Below, one piece after another: positions 37,301-44,801 of a stretch of 64,000 bases of DNA; the first letter of the stretch is position 1; each line of letters begins with the position of its first letter. The translations under genes and the position numbers were made by a program. The stretch comes from Nonlabens sp. MB-3u-79. Its GTDB lineage: Bacteria; Bacteroidota; Bacteroidia; Flavobacteriales; Flavobacteriaceae. The stretch is taken from contig NZ_CP025116.1 of the NCBI RefSeq assembly GCF_002831625.1, positions 3,120,777-3,184,776 of the forward strand, given 5' to 3'. A model generated the notes under the pieces. The model was not told the DNA's origin, ran no database searches, and saw only the letters and a program-made list of their open reading frames with translations.

Positions 37301-38220
37301 CCACAATCAATTCTTACATAAAAGTCATATGTCGTATCAGACATTAAACCACCTACAATAGCAAAAGGCGCTGTAAAACCTAAATCAGTTAGCCCACCAG
37401 GATCCCCTTGATTAAAAGGAGCAACACCGTAATTAACTTCATAGCTAGCACTTGTATTACCATTGGCATCCCAAATAAATTGAATCTCAAAAGCAGACTG
37501 AGTTACCGGTGCAAAGTTAGATGGAGACGGGCAAGATTCTGCCGTTGTAAAAGTGATAGGACCTACTGAATTACTAATATCAGTTACTGGAACACATACC
37601 GCTCGTACATATATATCATATGTAGTAATACTGTTTAATCCAGTTAAAGTAAATGGATTTGTAGTAGCTGAAGTAATAACTCCACCAGAACCTACAGTAT
37701 AAGGACTCAAACCGTATTCTATTTCCCATTCTGTTTCAGAACCTCCATTGGTCCAGCTTAAGACTGCTTCATTTGCACTAACGCTTGAAGAAACAAGATT
37801 TGTTATTACGGGACAGGTAGGGCATGATGCCACTCCTGTGAAAATATTCATCATGGATGATTGAGCAATAGGAGTTTCATAGACTAAAAGAGCCTCAGAA
37901 TCGACAAGTCGAAACTGTCCGTCTCCAGGAAGACTGGTAGCACGGTAGTCGACTGCTATGCTTGATCCATTGTTTACCGCTATGGTATAAGTCTCTGTCA
38001 CTGGCGTATTAGCCGTTGGACTAGGATTTACAATAAGATAAGTTGTGGTGACACCATCAATGGTGACATCAACACCTGTGTTAGCGGTAGCATTTGCTCC
38101 ACTATCCCAATCGTTACCGAAGAAATCTGTCAACTCTAATTGATAATTACACTGTGCTTGTGCATTAAGGGAGAGAGTTAAACAGATTATCGAAACGAGA
38201 AAAACGTAAATTTGTTTCAT
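31366..38220 (-). CDS. Giant secreted multidomain protein B with T9SS sorting domain
   Basis: A 2284-residue paralog of protein A, with the same signal peptide and type IX sorting domain. Rough modules: N-domain 24-135; three FN3; MAM-like 420-600; FN3; MAM-like 697-887; FN3; MAM-like 973-1157; FN3; CUB 1247-1373; FN3; jelly-roll 1470-1640; FN3; MAM-like 1740-1923; FN3; final beta domain 2013-2200; sorting domain at the end. Both paralogs have nine FN3 domains, but B has four MAM-like and one CUB, where A has two MAM-like and two CUB. Module recognition is by eye. The pair may bind different glycans or surfaces. Confidence 0.9.
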   Translation of the reverse strand: MKQIYVFLVSIICLTLSLNAQAQCNYQLELTDFFGNDWDSGANATANTGVDVTIDGVTTTYLIVNPSPTANTPVTETYTIAVNNGSSIAVDYRATSLPGDGQFRLVDSEALLVYETPIAQSSMMNIFTGVASCPTCPVITNLVSSSVSANEAVLSWTNGGSETEWEIEYGLSPYTVGSGGVITSATTNPFTLTGLNSITTYDIYVRAVCVPVTDISNSVGPITFTTAESCPSPSNFAPVTQSAFEIQFIWDANGNTSASYEVNYGVAPFNQGDPGGLTDLGFTAPFAIVGGLMSDTTYDFYVRIDCGMGDLSLWAGPYTATTAISCPAITGLQADVITDNSLDVSWTAGGAETEWEVEYAVAGTITTPFSTPAQGTRINGLSMSSTSITGLTDASVYDVFVRAVCDPVLPDYSSATQLTVTTLCLSFTPTPAAPYVQDFESFTAALGFTEELCWTGSAVDSYDWNLDNNAGTPSSGTGPNAAFSGTNYFYTEASGASAGTSIATLTGPQFDLSGLTNPSVQFYYHMFGGQIGDLILEVEDFSGAGWTAVNTISGAQQTAQGDAWLLQIVNLGAYAGQTVQIRFRAISGGSFEGDIALDDVTVGELPACPDANLLATDAILDSTAILSWSENGLATSWEVEVQPTGVAQGTPAAAYENLTATNPETATGLTPETTYDYYVRSNCGVDGFSAWVGPFTFTTKCAPIAAPYTEDVETLTAGLDFAAENCWEGSWDSTSFTEWNWNVDGAGGTPSNNTGPDGANSGANYFYIEGNGGSAGNEAVLLAPIVDISGLTAPAMQFASHMFGAATGILHVDVNDGGGFVNDVLILTGQQQTSSAAPWDVQVVDLLPYNGTGTVQVRFRAERTETGFTGTSDISIDDIVFDELPACAQPSALNSGTLTDTTAEILWNENGTAASWDIEYGPCGFTPGDGTSTTVATGTNPFTLTGLTAFTCYEYYITADCGMGTLSAATGPGTFTTECAAFLAPFFDTFEAFTASTNFVEENCWEANADSGYDWNVDGSGSTPSGGTGPTGAFSGTNYFYIESSSATVGDEARLISPLIDISALTTPSIQFKYHMFGGDMGTLHIDVNDGTGWIDDVDMIVGQQQTAQADDWLDAIIDLAPVTLVGNVIQVRLRGENNGTFQGDISIDDFRVDDIPTCPSITMLSTGVVNSSSVDLNWVAGATEVEWVVEYRVVGTTAFTAVSPNPTTPAITVTGLNSGTDYEFCVSAVCGPTDISQQTCTNVSTSPDYCSGDLFLDSGGAAGDYQNSENIIYNICPDNAGDVVYVNFTFNEMEDSGSGCFDGLTIYDGPDATFPTINTPGGGTEWCWDGTSGTGDLTQELLIGTSTSGCITLVWSSDGSITRQGWSANVTCASPPTCPSPDMLTLDASTSTTAGLSWVAGGTETEWDVEVGLPGFVPNTGAQIGSVIDVLTTPTTTVTGLTDDTAYEYWVRAVCAPGDESIYIGPFAFRTRCVATTAAYSTNYDTDPLNGLNNCDSRIVVGSGIGTATEVRVDDFTANSGAQHIYMYSGSTGATAELYYILPEFSDLSSDKQVEFQVYDRDNGSLEVGVITNPADASTFTALRTYTDADMADDTYQFETVYFNTLTTTGGFIAFRFVPNGTFDALYIDDVSYDVAPSCPAPSSLGASSVTDTSANLDWLENGTATAWEYEFDIAGFTQGMGVNGIVPTMSNITNSITGLSSATSYEYYVRAICSPTTSSTWVGPYTFFTALGAPQGVSCTTGAPGYIWEDSFETIATTWTGDVGTGSTSGDWNFGRNGATGSFGTGPNGAFDGSGYLFFETSGTNVGTASVVSPPIDLTTGANDELELSFYYHSFGGDLTQVQVAYGTAAAGPFTPIFSYSGPVQAAQGDPFQAVGAMLPSSLIGQTIYIQISGTEEVGNEGGFVGDVAIDLMRIQTCGTFCATPSGVTLSAIGSDSVIIDWTENGTATTWEVAVETAGTGIPTGNGVSTINNPYTATGLSSQTDYEVYVRADCGGGFFSDWTSVQTLTTLCAPFVAPYGTAGGTAGNDFTTFAGVCWEEGSNTDIATGPNGLNGSWGADDFGNDTANVFGQAARVNIWNSGGDMDWLVSPEIDLGTNPGSSFSVTFDVALTAFASTTTDNFGSDDQVQFLITTDSGVTWNNITTYDAADSLPAIGQLETFSLGAYSGVVRFAFWSTNGTVADGNDVDFFVDNFTVDGTVGVDDIDSFEFSYYPNPTDNLVSFNGQQVIDGIIVRNLLGQQLLVAQPNATSSSIDLSPFPSGLYLIEVSSGEQSRVVKVIRN

Positions 38221-38718
38221 AATAATTGTTTAAAAAATTGTTTTTAGAAAAGCTTAAATTAGAACTAATCATTCACATCCGAAGAATGAATCTTAATTAA
38301 TCGTTAACATGCATAAAACCGCGTTAAAAAATAGGATTAAAATTCAAAGTTTGTGTGCTGAAAGAACATTAGTAGCGAGTACTCTTCTTAAAAACAATTA
38401 ACTTCTTTTTTTGAGTGCCCCTTTTTACTTTTGACTTCCTGACTATTGAATACCTGTAAAGAAATAGAACCCTGAGAATATTGAAATAAGATAGGTTTTA
38501 TACAAGGGTCTCATTGATAAGTACATAGCTAAATTATCATCTAAAAACCTATACTAGTAACTAATTTTCAGCTGCTGGATCTAGGCTCTTAATTCAGTAA
38601 ACTTTAGCAAGACGACTTATGATGCACAAACTTCTATTTTGAAGAAAAAAAGAAAAAGAGCACAAAAAAAAGCCTTATCTATAGATAAGGCTTTTAAGAA
38701 TTTATAAATGTAATGCTA
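38221..38718. other. 498-base intergenic region upstream of giant paralog B
   Basis: Bases 38221 to about 38325 are the duplicated upstream segment shared with 30711-30812. From about 38326 to 38660 I see no gene or clear motif. A fabI terminator occupies 38664-38696. Confidence 0.6.
38664..38696 (-). terminator. Terminator downstream of fabI
   Basis: Perfect palindrome AGCCTTATCTATAGATAAGG plus flanking A and T runs, 23 bases past the fabI stop. The T-run lies on the correct side for the minus strand; it could act in both directions. Confidence 0.8.
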
Positions 38719-39525
38719 CTAAAACTTCTCGATCACTTCTTGACTAACGCCAGTATTGGAGAATCCTCCATCGTGAAATAGGTTTTGCATCGTCACCTTT
38801 TTAGTATAATCTGAAAATAAAGTCATGGTATACTCTGCACAATCTTGAGCGGTAGCATTCCCTAATGGACTCATCTTCTCTGCATAACTTAAGAAACCTT
38901 CAAATCCCTTAACACCACTTCCTGCAGTTGTAGGAGTTGGTGATTGAGAAATGGTATTTACTCTTACCTTTTTATCTTTCCCGAAGAAATAACCAAAGCT
39001 ACGAGCAATGGATTCTAGATAGGCTTTGTTATCTGCCATATCGTTGTAGTCTGGAAAAGTACGTTGTGCAGCCATATAGGTCAAAGCCACTATACTACCC
39101 CATTCATTCATGGCGTCATTTTTATGAAGCGTTTGCATCACCTTATGAAAAGAGACCGCACTTACATCCCATCCTTTTTCTGTGTATTTATAATTTTGAT
39201 CCGTATAATGATTTCCTTTACGCACATTGACACTCATCCCTATAGAATGTAAAACAAAATCTAATTTACCACCTAAAATCTCTACTGATTTAGACACTAA
39301 ATTTTCAAGATCTTCAATACTGGTAGCATCTGCTGGAATAATTTCACTTCCTGTGCTCTTAGCTAGTTCGCTGATTTGCCCCATACGCATAGCCACTGGA
39401 GCATTTGTAAGTACAAAAGTCGCTCCTTCTTCATGAGCTAATTGTGCTGTTTTCCAAGCAATAGAATTTTCATCCAACGCGCCAAATATGATTCCGCGTT
39501 TTCCTTTTAATAAATTGTAAGCCAT
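38719..39525 (-). CDS. fabI: Enoyl-[ACP] reductase (NADH), FabI type
   Basis: Reduces the enoyl-ACP double bond in each round of fatty acid elongation. The 268-residue SDR protein has the cofactor-binding GIIFGALDENSIAW near residues 11-24, the HSIGM segment near residue 92, and the FabI catalytic spacing Tyr-x6-Lys in YNDMADNK. A second conserved tyrosine is in TYMAAQ. It has its own -7 box after recN. Housekeeping and probably essential. Confidence 0.94.
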   Translation of the reverse strand: MAYNLLKGKRGIIFGALDENSIAWKTAQLAHEEGATFVLTNAPVAMRMGQISELAKSTGSEIIPADATSIEDLENLVSKSVEILGGKLDFVLHSIGMSVNVRKGNHYTDQNYKYTEKGWDVSAVSFHKVMQTLHKNDAMNEWGSIVALTYMAAQRTFPDYNDMADNKAYLESIARSFGYFFGKDKKVRVNTISQSPTPTTAGSGVKGFEGFLSYAEKMSPLGNATAQDCAEYTMTLFSDYTKKVTMQNLFHDGGFSNTGVSQEVIEKF

Positions 39526-39542
39526 AGTTATTGATTAGGTAG

Positions 39543-39550
39543 CAAATATA
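39543..39550 (-). promoter_or_regulatory. -7 promoter box TATATTTG before fabI
   Basis: TAnnTTTG match on the minus strand in the 30-base gap between recN and fabI, 17 bases before the fabI ATG. No clear -33 element found. Confidence 0.5.
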
Positions 39551-39555
39551 TAAAA

Positions 39556-41235
39556 CTAATTGAGTAGCGCACGTGCATTTTCTCTCGCAGCGTTGGAAAT
39601 AGTTCCGCCACTTAACATCTGTGCAATTTCTTCTAAGCGTGCCTCTTTATCCAGACGTTGTATGGTGCTGTAGGTCATATGCTCATCGGTTACTTTTTTT
39701 ACAATCAAGTGATCCTTACCTGCAGCAGCAATTTGCGGTAAGTGTGTTATCGACATCACCTGCATTTCTTCACTCATTGATTTCATGATCTGGGCCATTT
39801 TTGTGGCTATAACACCGCTCACTCCAGTATCAATCTCGTCAAATATAATAGTAGGCAACTTTTTACATCTTGAAAGTATGGACTTGATCGCCAGCATCAA
39901 TCTAGAAAGCTCCCCGCCAGAAGCTGCTTTATCTAGCGCTAGCAATTGAGACCCTTTATTTGCAGTGAACGTGAACTGGATAAAGTCTACACCTGAATAA
40001 CTGTAAATACCTTGTGGCAATACTTCTACTAAGAATTGTGCATCTGGCATACCTAGATCATTCACAATGTTTACCACCTCAACTTCAAGAGCTGTTTTGT
40101 GTTTTATTTTCAAGCCCGTAAGCTCCTTCCCTATTTGAAGCAACTTATCTTCAGAATCTTGAAGCTGCTTTTCTTGGGTTTTAATCTTCTTTTCCAGACC
40201 TAGGGAAACGAAAACCTTGTCGGCCAATTCGTCTCTTAACTGAACTAATGACGCCACATCTTCGACTTGGTGTTTTCTATAAAGATTCTCCAAAAGACTC
40301 AATGAAGTATTGATTTGAAGCAAACGCTCCGGATCTGCTTCTACCTTATCTGCTTCATTAGAAGATTCTTGATAGACATCTTCTAACTCTAACAAGACCG
40401 AAGACATTCTTTCCTTAAGAGCTGCATAAGTCGTTGAATAAGGGCCTATGCTTTGTAGTTTGTTTTGCAACTGTCTTAGTTGATCTAAGATCCCCAAATC
40501 GTCTTCAGAGAGTACTGCATTGAACTCGGTAAGCACTTCAGTGATACTCTCTACATTACTGAGCTGTTCATTTTCTTCTTCTAATGCTTGTTGATCTAAT
40601 TGATCGAGTCCGGCTTCTTCCAACTCTTCTAGCAAGAAATTATTATAATCCAATTCCTTAGACAATTCGGCTTCCTGACCTTTTAACCTTTTTAGTTCTT
40701 TTTGGGAATTTTTAAAAATGACCAACTCGGCTCTATAACTCTGTAATATTTGAGAAGCTGGCTTTGAATCATTCTTAGTGGCCTCAATAATAAAAGCGTT
40801 TAAAACATCCGTTTGAAATACATCTTTAGAAAGCTGTAGGGTTTGATGCTGGGAATGAATATCAACAAGGCGCTTGCCTATGGTATTCATTACAGAAAGT
40901 GTAACAGGAGTATCATTAATAAATGCCCTGCTTTTTCCAGAAGGCAATATCTCCCTTCTTAAAAAGCTCAGGTCTTCATAATCCAGATCCAGCTCTTCAA
41001 ACAATTCTTTTAGGCCTAAACTTGAAATTTGAAACTGTGCTTCTACCACACATTTACGAGAGGTGTCTCTAATGGCACTCAAATCTGCTCGATTACCTAA
41101 AATTAAACCTAGTGCACCCAATAGGATAGATTTTCCCGCACCCGTTTCTCCTGTGATCATGGTGAGGTCTTTTTGAAGCTCTAATTCTAAAGAATCGATC
41201 AACGCAAAATTTTCTATTTGAATATGTTTAAGCAA
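39556..41235 (-). CDS. recN: DNA repair protein RecN
   Basis: SMC-like ATPase that acts on double-strand breaks. The 559-residue protein has Walker A GETGAGKS near residue 30, two long coiled-coil arms (about 150-380, for example ELKRLKGQEAELSKEL), signature ASGGELSR near 430 and Walker B PTIIFDEIDTGVSG near 460. Length matches the family. Part of the bamD-rpoZ-coaBC-DUF4835-recN order known from Bacteroidetes. Confidence 0.95.
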   Translation of the reverse strand: MLKHIQIENFALIDSLELELQKDLTMITGETGAGKSILLGALGLILGNRADLSAIRDTSRKCVVEAQFQISSLGLKELFEELDLDYEDLSFLRREILPSGKSRAFINDTPVTLSVMNTIGKRLVDIHSQHQTLQLSKDVFQTDVLNAFIIEATKNDSKPASQILQSYRAELVIFKNSQKELKRLKGQEAELSKELDYNNFLLEELEEAGLDQLDQQALEEENEQLSNVESITEVLTEFNAVLSEDDLGILDQLRQLQNKLQSIGPYSTTYAALKERMSSVLLELEDVYQESSNEADKVEADPERLLQINTSLSLLENLYRKHQVEDVASLVQLRDELADKVFVSLGLEKKIKTQEKQLQDSEDKLLQIGKELTGLKIKHKTALEVEVVNIVNDLGMPDAQFLVEVLPQGIYSYSGVDFIQFTFTANKGSQLLALDKAASGGELSRLMLAIKSILSRCKKLPTIIFDEIDTGVSGVIATKMAQIMKSMSEEMQVMSITHLPQIAAAGKDHLIVKKVTDEHMTYSTIQRLDKEARLEEIAQMLSGGTISNAARENARALLN

Positions 41236-41319
41236 TTTATATACAGTAATTTAAACAGCAAATAAGCTGTCTGATTATAAAGCATAAAACTAGGTAAAAA
41301 CTAGGTAGTAAAAAAGATA

Positions 41320-42222
41320 CTAAACTTTAATATTACGCCATTTTGAAGACTGGTTAGGAGCTAGTTTTTGCAAGGTTGCTTTTAACTCTCTAATATCAAC
41401 TGCTGGACCTGAAGAATAAATACTCATAATCTCGTCTGCCTTTGCGTCAAAGAAGGTGCGTTGAAGTAAACTATTCGGTCTGCGGTTGTGCAATTCATTA
41501 AACTCTTGTAAGTAGTTCTTTAGAATAATTTTACCAGCTTTGGAATCTTTTGAGAAGGTGTCTAGGCCTTTTAGATGGTAGGAATACATGACTTCTCTAT
41601 ATTCTTTATAAGTGTCGGAAAGCATATCATCATTTAACCTAAATCTAGAAATCAACCCATCGCTTGCCTTCCATCCCTCAGCTCCTAGCGATCCTTGAGC
41701 GAGGTTGACGATGGTCTGAGCTTCTTCGTGAAAAGGCTGTCCTCCTCTAAGCTCAAACGTATCAGAGTCGATTCCCAAAACGGTATAGGCATAAAATGAA
41801 ATGAGAGAAATTAAATTATTTTCAAACCTGTTGGAATTATAGAAAAACGGAGCGTACTCTACATATTCAAAAGCGATGTCATCATCCTTAAAGTTAAAAA
41901 CAGGTGTCGTATAGGAGGAATTAAAAACAGGTCGAGATGCCGAAATTTGAAAATTCCCTCTGAATCGATCATTATCATAACTGGTCACCACAAAAACTAA
42001 TGACGCATTGATCTTTTCTTCATCTCTAAATTTTTGATCGGTCCATTTTGTATTGTTCAAAAACTCCTGCATAGAAGTTTCTAACGTTTTAAAAATAGTC
42101 TGATCTGGTTGCGCGACATTTTGAGCATTTACCTGGATGGTAAAATTCAACTCTTGCGCATTTGACAGGAACAAAGCAAATAAAGCCAGTAAAAAACTAT
42201 AAAATCCTTTTGATAATTTCAT
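41320..42222 (-). CDS. DUF4835 exported protein
   Basis: A 300-residue protein with signal peptide MKLSKGFYSFLLALFALFLSNA. An ATG 42 bases further upstream would place 14 polar residues before the signal, so 42222 is preferred. Family of unknown function found in Bacteroidetes, almost always next to coaBC and recN; conserved stretches such as NFTIQVNAQNV and EYVEYAPFFYN are visible. Overlaps the coaBC stop by 26 bases. A periplasmic role is inferred from the signal peptide; no enzyme motif is seen. Confidence 0.85.
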   Translation of the reverse strand: MKLSKGFYSFLLALFALFLSNAQELNFTIQVNAQNVAQPDQTIFKTLETSMQEFLNNTKWTDQKFRDEEKINASLVFVVTSYDNDRFRGNFQISASRPVFNSSYTTPVFNFKDDDIAFEYVEYAPFFYNSNRFENNLISLISFYAYTVLGIDSDTFELRGGQPFHEEAQTIVNLAQGSLGAEGWKASDGLISRFRLNDDMLSDTYKEYREVMYSYHLKGLDTFSKDSKAGKIILKNYLQEFNELHNRRPNSLLQRTFFDAKADEIMSIYSSGPAVDIRELKATLQKLAPNQSSKWRNIKV

Positions 42223-43408
42223 GTACGATATCTTTTGCCACTTCCGTTTTTGGTTTGGTATCAAATCTGGAAATATTTTTATCTTTATCTATAATAGTAA
42301 TTTTATTGGTATCCACACCAAAACCGGCACCTTTATCTCGCATAGAGTTCAATACGAGCAAATCGGTTTGTTTGCTTTCCGCTTTCGCGAAAGCGTGCTG
42401 CATTTCATTCTCCGTCTCCAACGCAAAACCTACTAAAAAAGGTTTTTTATCCATTGCTCCGACACTCGCAAGAATATCTGGGTTTTTAACCAACTCCATA
42501 GATAACGTATCAGACTTCTTTTTTATTTTTTGATCTACAGGATTTAAAGGTCGATAGTCTGCTACCGCAGCGCTAAAAATAGCAATATCTACCTTTTGAA
42601 CCACTAGGTGAACCTCATCGTACATTTCCTGAGCAGTTTTAATATCTACTCGATGGATCAACGGATGATTGATAATCACAACACTAGGGCCCATAACCAA
42701 ATGAACTTGCGCACCTTGATTAGCCATTTCTAGGGCAATTGCAGCGCCCATTTTACCGCTACTGTGATTCCCTATAAATCTTACAGGGTCAATAGCCTCA
42801 TAAGTAGGTCCCGCTGTAATAAGGCATGTCTTACCTCTTAACGGTAACTTACTTGAGATGTTTTTTTCTATAAACTGAATAATTTCTTCCGGCTCTGCCA
42901 TGCGTCCCTTTCCAGAAAGACCGCTTGCGAGCTCACCATCTCCAGCAGGAATCATGAGATTACCGTAAGAGGTTAATTGATCAAAATTATGTTGCGTAGA
43001 AGGATGTTTATACATGTCCAGATCCATAGCTGGGGCATAATAAACAGGACACTTTGCGCTACAATAGGTAGCGAGAAGCAAATTATCTATAGCACCACTA
43101 ACCATTTTACTCATGGTATTTGCAGTCGCTGGTGCGATAATCATCAAGTCTGCCCAGAGACCTAACTCTACGTGGTTATTCCAAGTATCGTTTTCATCTT
43201 CTTCATTTGTAAAATGACTTAAGACAGGGTTTTTAGAAAGAGTAGATAAGGTGAGTGGTGTCACAAAATCCCTTGCTGCAGGAGTCATAATTACCTGAAC
43301 AGAAGCGCCCGCTTTTACAAGCAGGCGCACTATATAAGTAGACTTATAAGCAGCAATACCGCCAGTGACTCCTAGCAATACCTTTTTACCACTTAATACT
43401 GACATCAT
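42197..43408 (-). CDS. coaBC: Bifunctional phosphopantothenoylcysteine decarboxylase / synthetase
   Basis: Two coenzyme A synthesis steps in one protein: CoaB joins cysteine to 4'-phosphopantothenate, CoaC decarboxylates the product using FMN. About 403 residues from the ATG at 43408 (or 43405). CoaC part (1-180): GVTGGIAAYK, the catalytic histidine in NHVELG, and PAMDLDMY. CoaB part (190-403): TAGPTYEAIDPVRFIGN and KIKKKSD. A longer frame to 43477 exists but runs into rpoZ. A palindrome copy at 42381 encodes AFAKA. Confidence 0.94.
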   Translation of the reverse strand: MMSVLSGKKVLLGVTGGIAAYKSTYIVRLLVKAGASVQVIMTPAARDFVTPLTLSTLSKNPVLSHFTNEEDENDTWNNHVELGLWADLMIIAPATANTMSKMVSGAIDNLLLATYCSAKCPVYYAPAMDLDMYKHPSTQHNFDQLTSYGNLMIPAGDGELASGLSGKGRMAEPEEIIQFIEKNISSKLPLRGKTCLITAGPTYEAIDPVRFIGNHSSGKMGAAIALEMANQGAQVHLVMGPSVVIINHPLIHRVDIKTAQEMYDEVHLVVQKVDIAIFSAAVADYRPLNPVDQKIKKKSDTLSMELVKNPDILASVGAMDKKPFLVGFALETENEMQHAFAKAESKQTDLLVLNSMRDKGAGFGVDTNKITIIDKDKNISRFDTKPKTEVAKDIVHEIIKRIL

Positions 43409-43418
43409 TTTGTTTGAA

Positions 43419-43745
43419 TTACTCTTCAGTAGCTCCAGTATCTCTAAAGTAGATTTTACCTTGTAACCATTCTTCAATTGCTATTGCAGCTGGTTTAGGC
43501 AAACGCTCGTAGTACTTAGAAACTTCGATTTGTTCTTTGTTTTCAAAGATCTCTTCTAGAGAATCATTGTAAGTAGCAAATTCTTCTAGCTTTTCAATAA
43601 GCTCTTCCTTAACATCTGTATTGATTTGTTCAGCGCGTTTTGCGATGATAGAAATCGCCTCATACATATTGCCTGTAGGTGCGGTTAAAGCATCGCGGTT
43701 ATAGGTAATAGTCGTGTTAGGAGCAGTTAGATTTTTAGTATCCAT
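43419..43745 (-). CDS. rpoZ: RNA polymerase omega subunit (Bacteroidetes type)
   Basis: A 108-residue small subunit that helps assemble RNA polymerase. The segment NMYEAISIIAKRAEQIN at about 26-42 carries the omega/Rpb6 signature of an alpha helix with conserved A-x-R-A. The long acidic helix after it is typical of the Bacteroidetes form. Located between bamD and coaBC, as in other Bacteroidetes. Confidence 0.85.
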   Translation of the reverse strand: MDTKNLTAPNTTITYNRDALTAPTGNMYEAISIIAKRAEQINTDVKEELIEKLEEFATYNDSLEEIFENKEQIEVSKYYERLPKPAAIAIEEWLQGKIYFRDTGATEE

Positions 43746-43750
43746 TGTTA

Positions 43751-44560
43751 TTATTTACTTGTATTCTTAGAATTATAATCCTCTATTTTAGCTAGTATAA
43801 TGTCGGCATCTTCTTTATACTCACTATTAGGATATCGATTTGCAAAGGTATCATAATATTTCTTAGCTTTTGCTAGTCTTTCTGGAACTAACTCAGGAAA
43901 ACTATTAATACCATATTCATATTGAGATTCCAACAGGTAAAACTGAGCATCATCTTGATAATCGGACCCTGGATGATCTAATATAAAATTCTCAAAAGCA
44001 CTAATCGCCGAAATATACCCACCTCTAAAGTTACCAAAATGATGGTATTGTTTTGCCGTTTCGTACGCTTTCTTATCTAGTTTATCTCTTAACTCATCTA
44101 CCAGTGAGTTGGCTTCAGGCAAGTATTCACCTGAAGAATACACGTTGATATATTCTTGCAGTTTTGTTAAAGCAATATTGGTATCCGTTTGATCCTTAGA
44201 ATATATAGGAGACATTTTATAATGACTTTTTGCAGCCATAAATAAGGCCTGCTCTGCATTAGGATCTTGAGGGTGCGACTGTATAAAACGTTCGTATTGA
44301 TAAGCGCTATTGATATAACTTTCATCTTCATACAAGGCTTTTGCATATTTAATAGCCATAGGCGCAGCACTATCTGTACCTCTATAAGCAGGGATGATTT
44401 GTTCAAAAAGGGCTAAAGATTTACCGAATTTCCCTTTTGCAAAGAGCGTGTCTATCATGGCCACTTTCACTGCGTTATCTTCAGATTTAATGGCTTTTTG
44501 ATAAGAACCACAACTGGCAAGAGTTATGACGAGAATCAATACAATAACAAGGTTTTTCAT
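43751..44560 (-). CDS. bamD: Outer membrane assembly lipoprotein BamD
   Basis: Lipoprotein partner of BamA in beta-barrel insertion. From the ATG at 44560 the protein has 269 residues with signal peptide MKNLVIVLILVITLASC and the lipobox cysteine. The rest is TPR-like helices typical of BamD (for example GTDSAAPMAIKYAKALY, HPGSDYQDDAQFYLLES). A longer reading from 44653 would place 31 residues, and a -7 box, before the signal, so it is rejected. Five bases from rpoZ. Confidence 0.9.
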   Translation of the reverse strand: MKNLVIVLILVITLASCGSYQKAIKSEDNAVKVAMIDTLFAKGKFGKSLALFEQIIPAYRGTDSAAPMAIKYAKALYEDESYINSAYQYERFIQSHPQDPNAEQALFMAAKSHYKMSPIYSKDQTDTNIALTKLQEYINVYSSGEYLPEANSLVDELRDKLDKKAYETAKQYHHFGNFRGGYISAISAFENFILDHPGSDYQDDAQFYLLESQYEYGINSFPELVPERLAKAKKYYDTFANRYPNSEYKEDADIILAKIEDYNSKNTSK

Positions 44561-44579
44561 AGGTAATTTTAATGGAGTA

Positions 44580-44587
44580 CAAAGGTA
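44580..44587 (-). promoter_or_regulatory. -7 promoter box TACCTTTG before bamD
   Basis: TAnnTTTG match 19 bases before the bamD ATG at 44560. It sits inside the longer alternative reading frame and so supports the shorter start. Likely promoter for the bamD-to-recN run. Confidence 0.5.
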
Positions 44588-44801
44588 ACTTTTTCTAGGG
44601 AAAAAGAAAGCGAGTTCACACTGCTTAACGCAGGAATACAATTTATCGTTCAAAACCAGTCTCCTAATAATTTATATCTCGCACATATTTGAAAATAAAA
44701 GGAATCCATCACTATAGACCTACTTTAACTTTCTATTTCATCTCCTCCTGTACTTTTCAAAATTATGCTGGTCTATTATAAGCACTAATCTTATGCCGTT
44801 C

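Noticed and set aside
24066..38220. Repeated short segments in the giant genes as a possible CRISPR array or transposon
   Set aside because: Repeats are whole protein modules in frame, of irregular length, with no constant repeat/spacer pattern and no transposase.
44561..44653. Longer BamD start at 44653
   Set aside because: It would put 31 residues before a clean lipoprotein signal and include a -7 box at 44580-44587.
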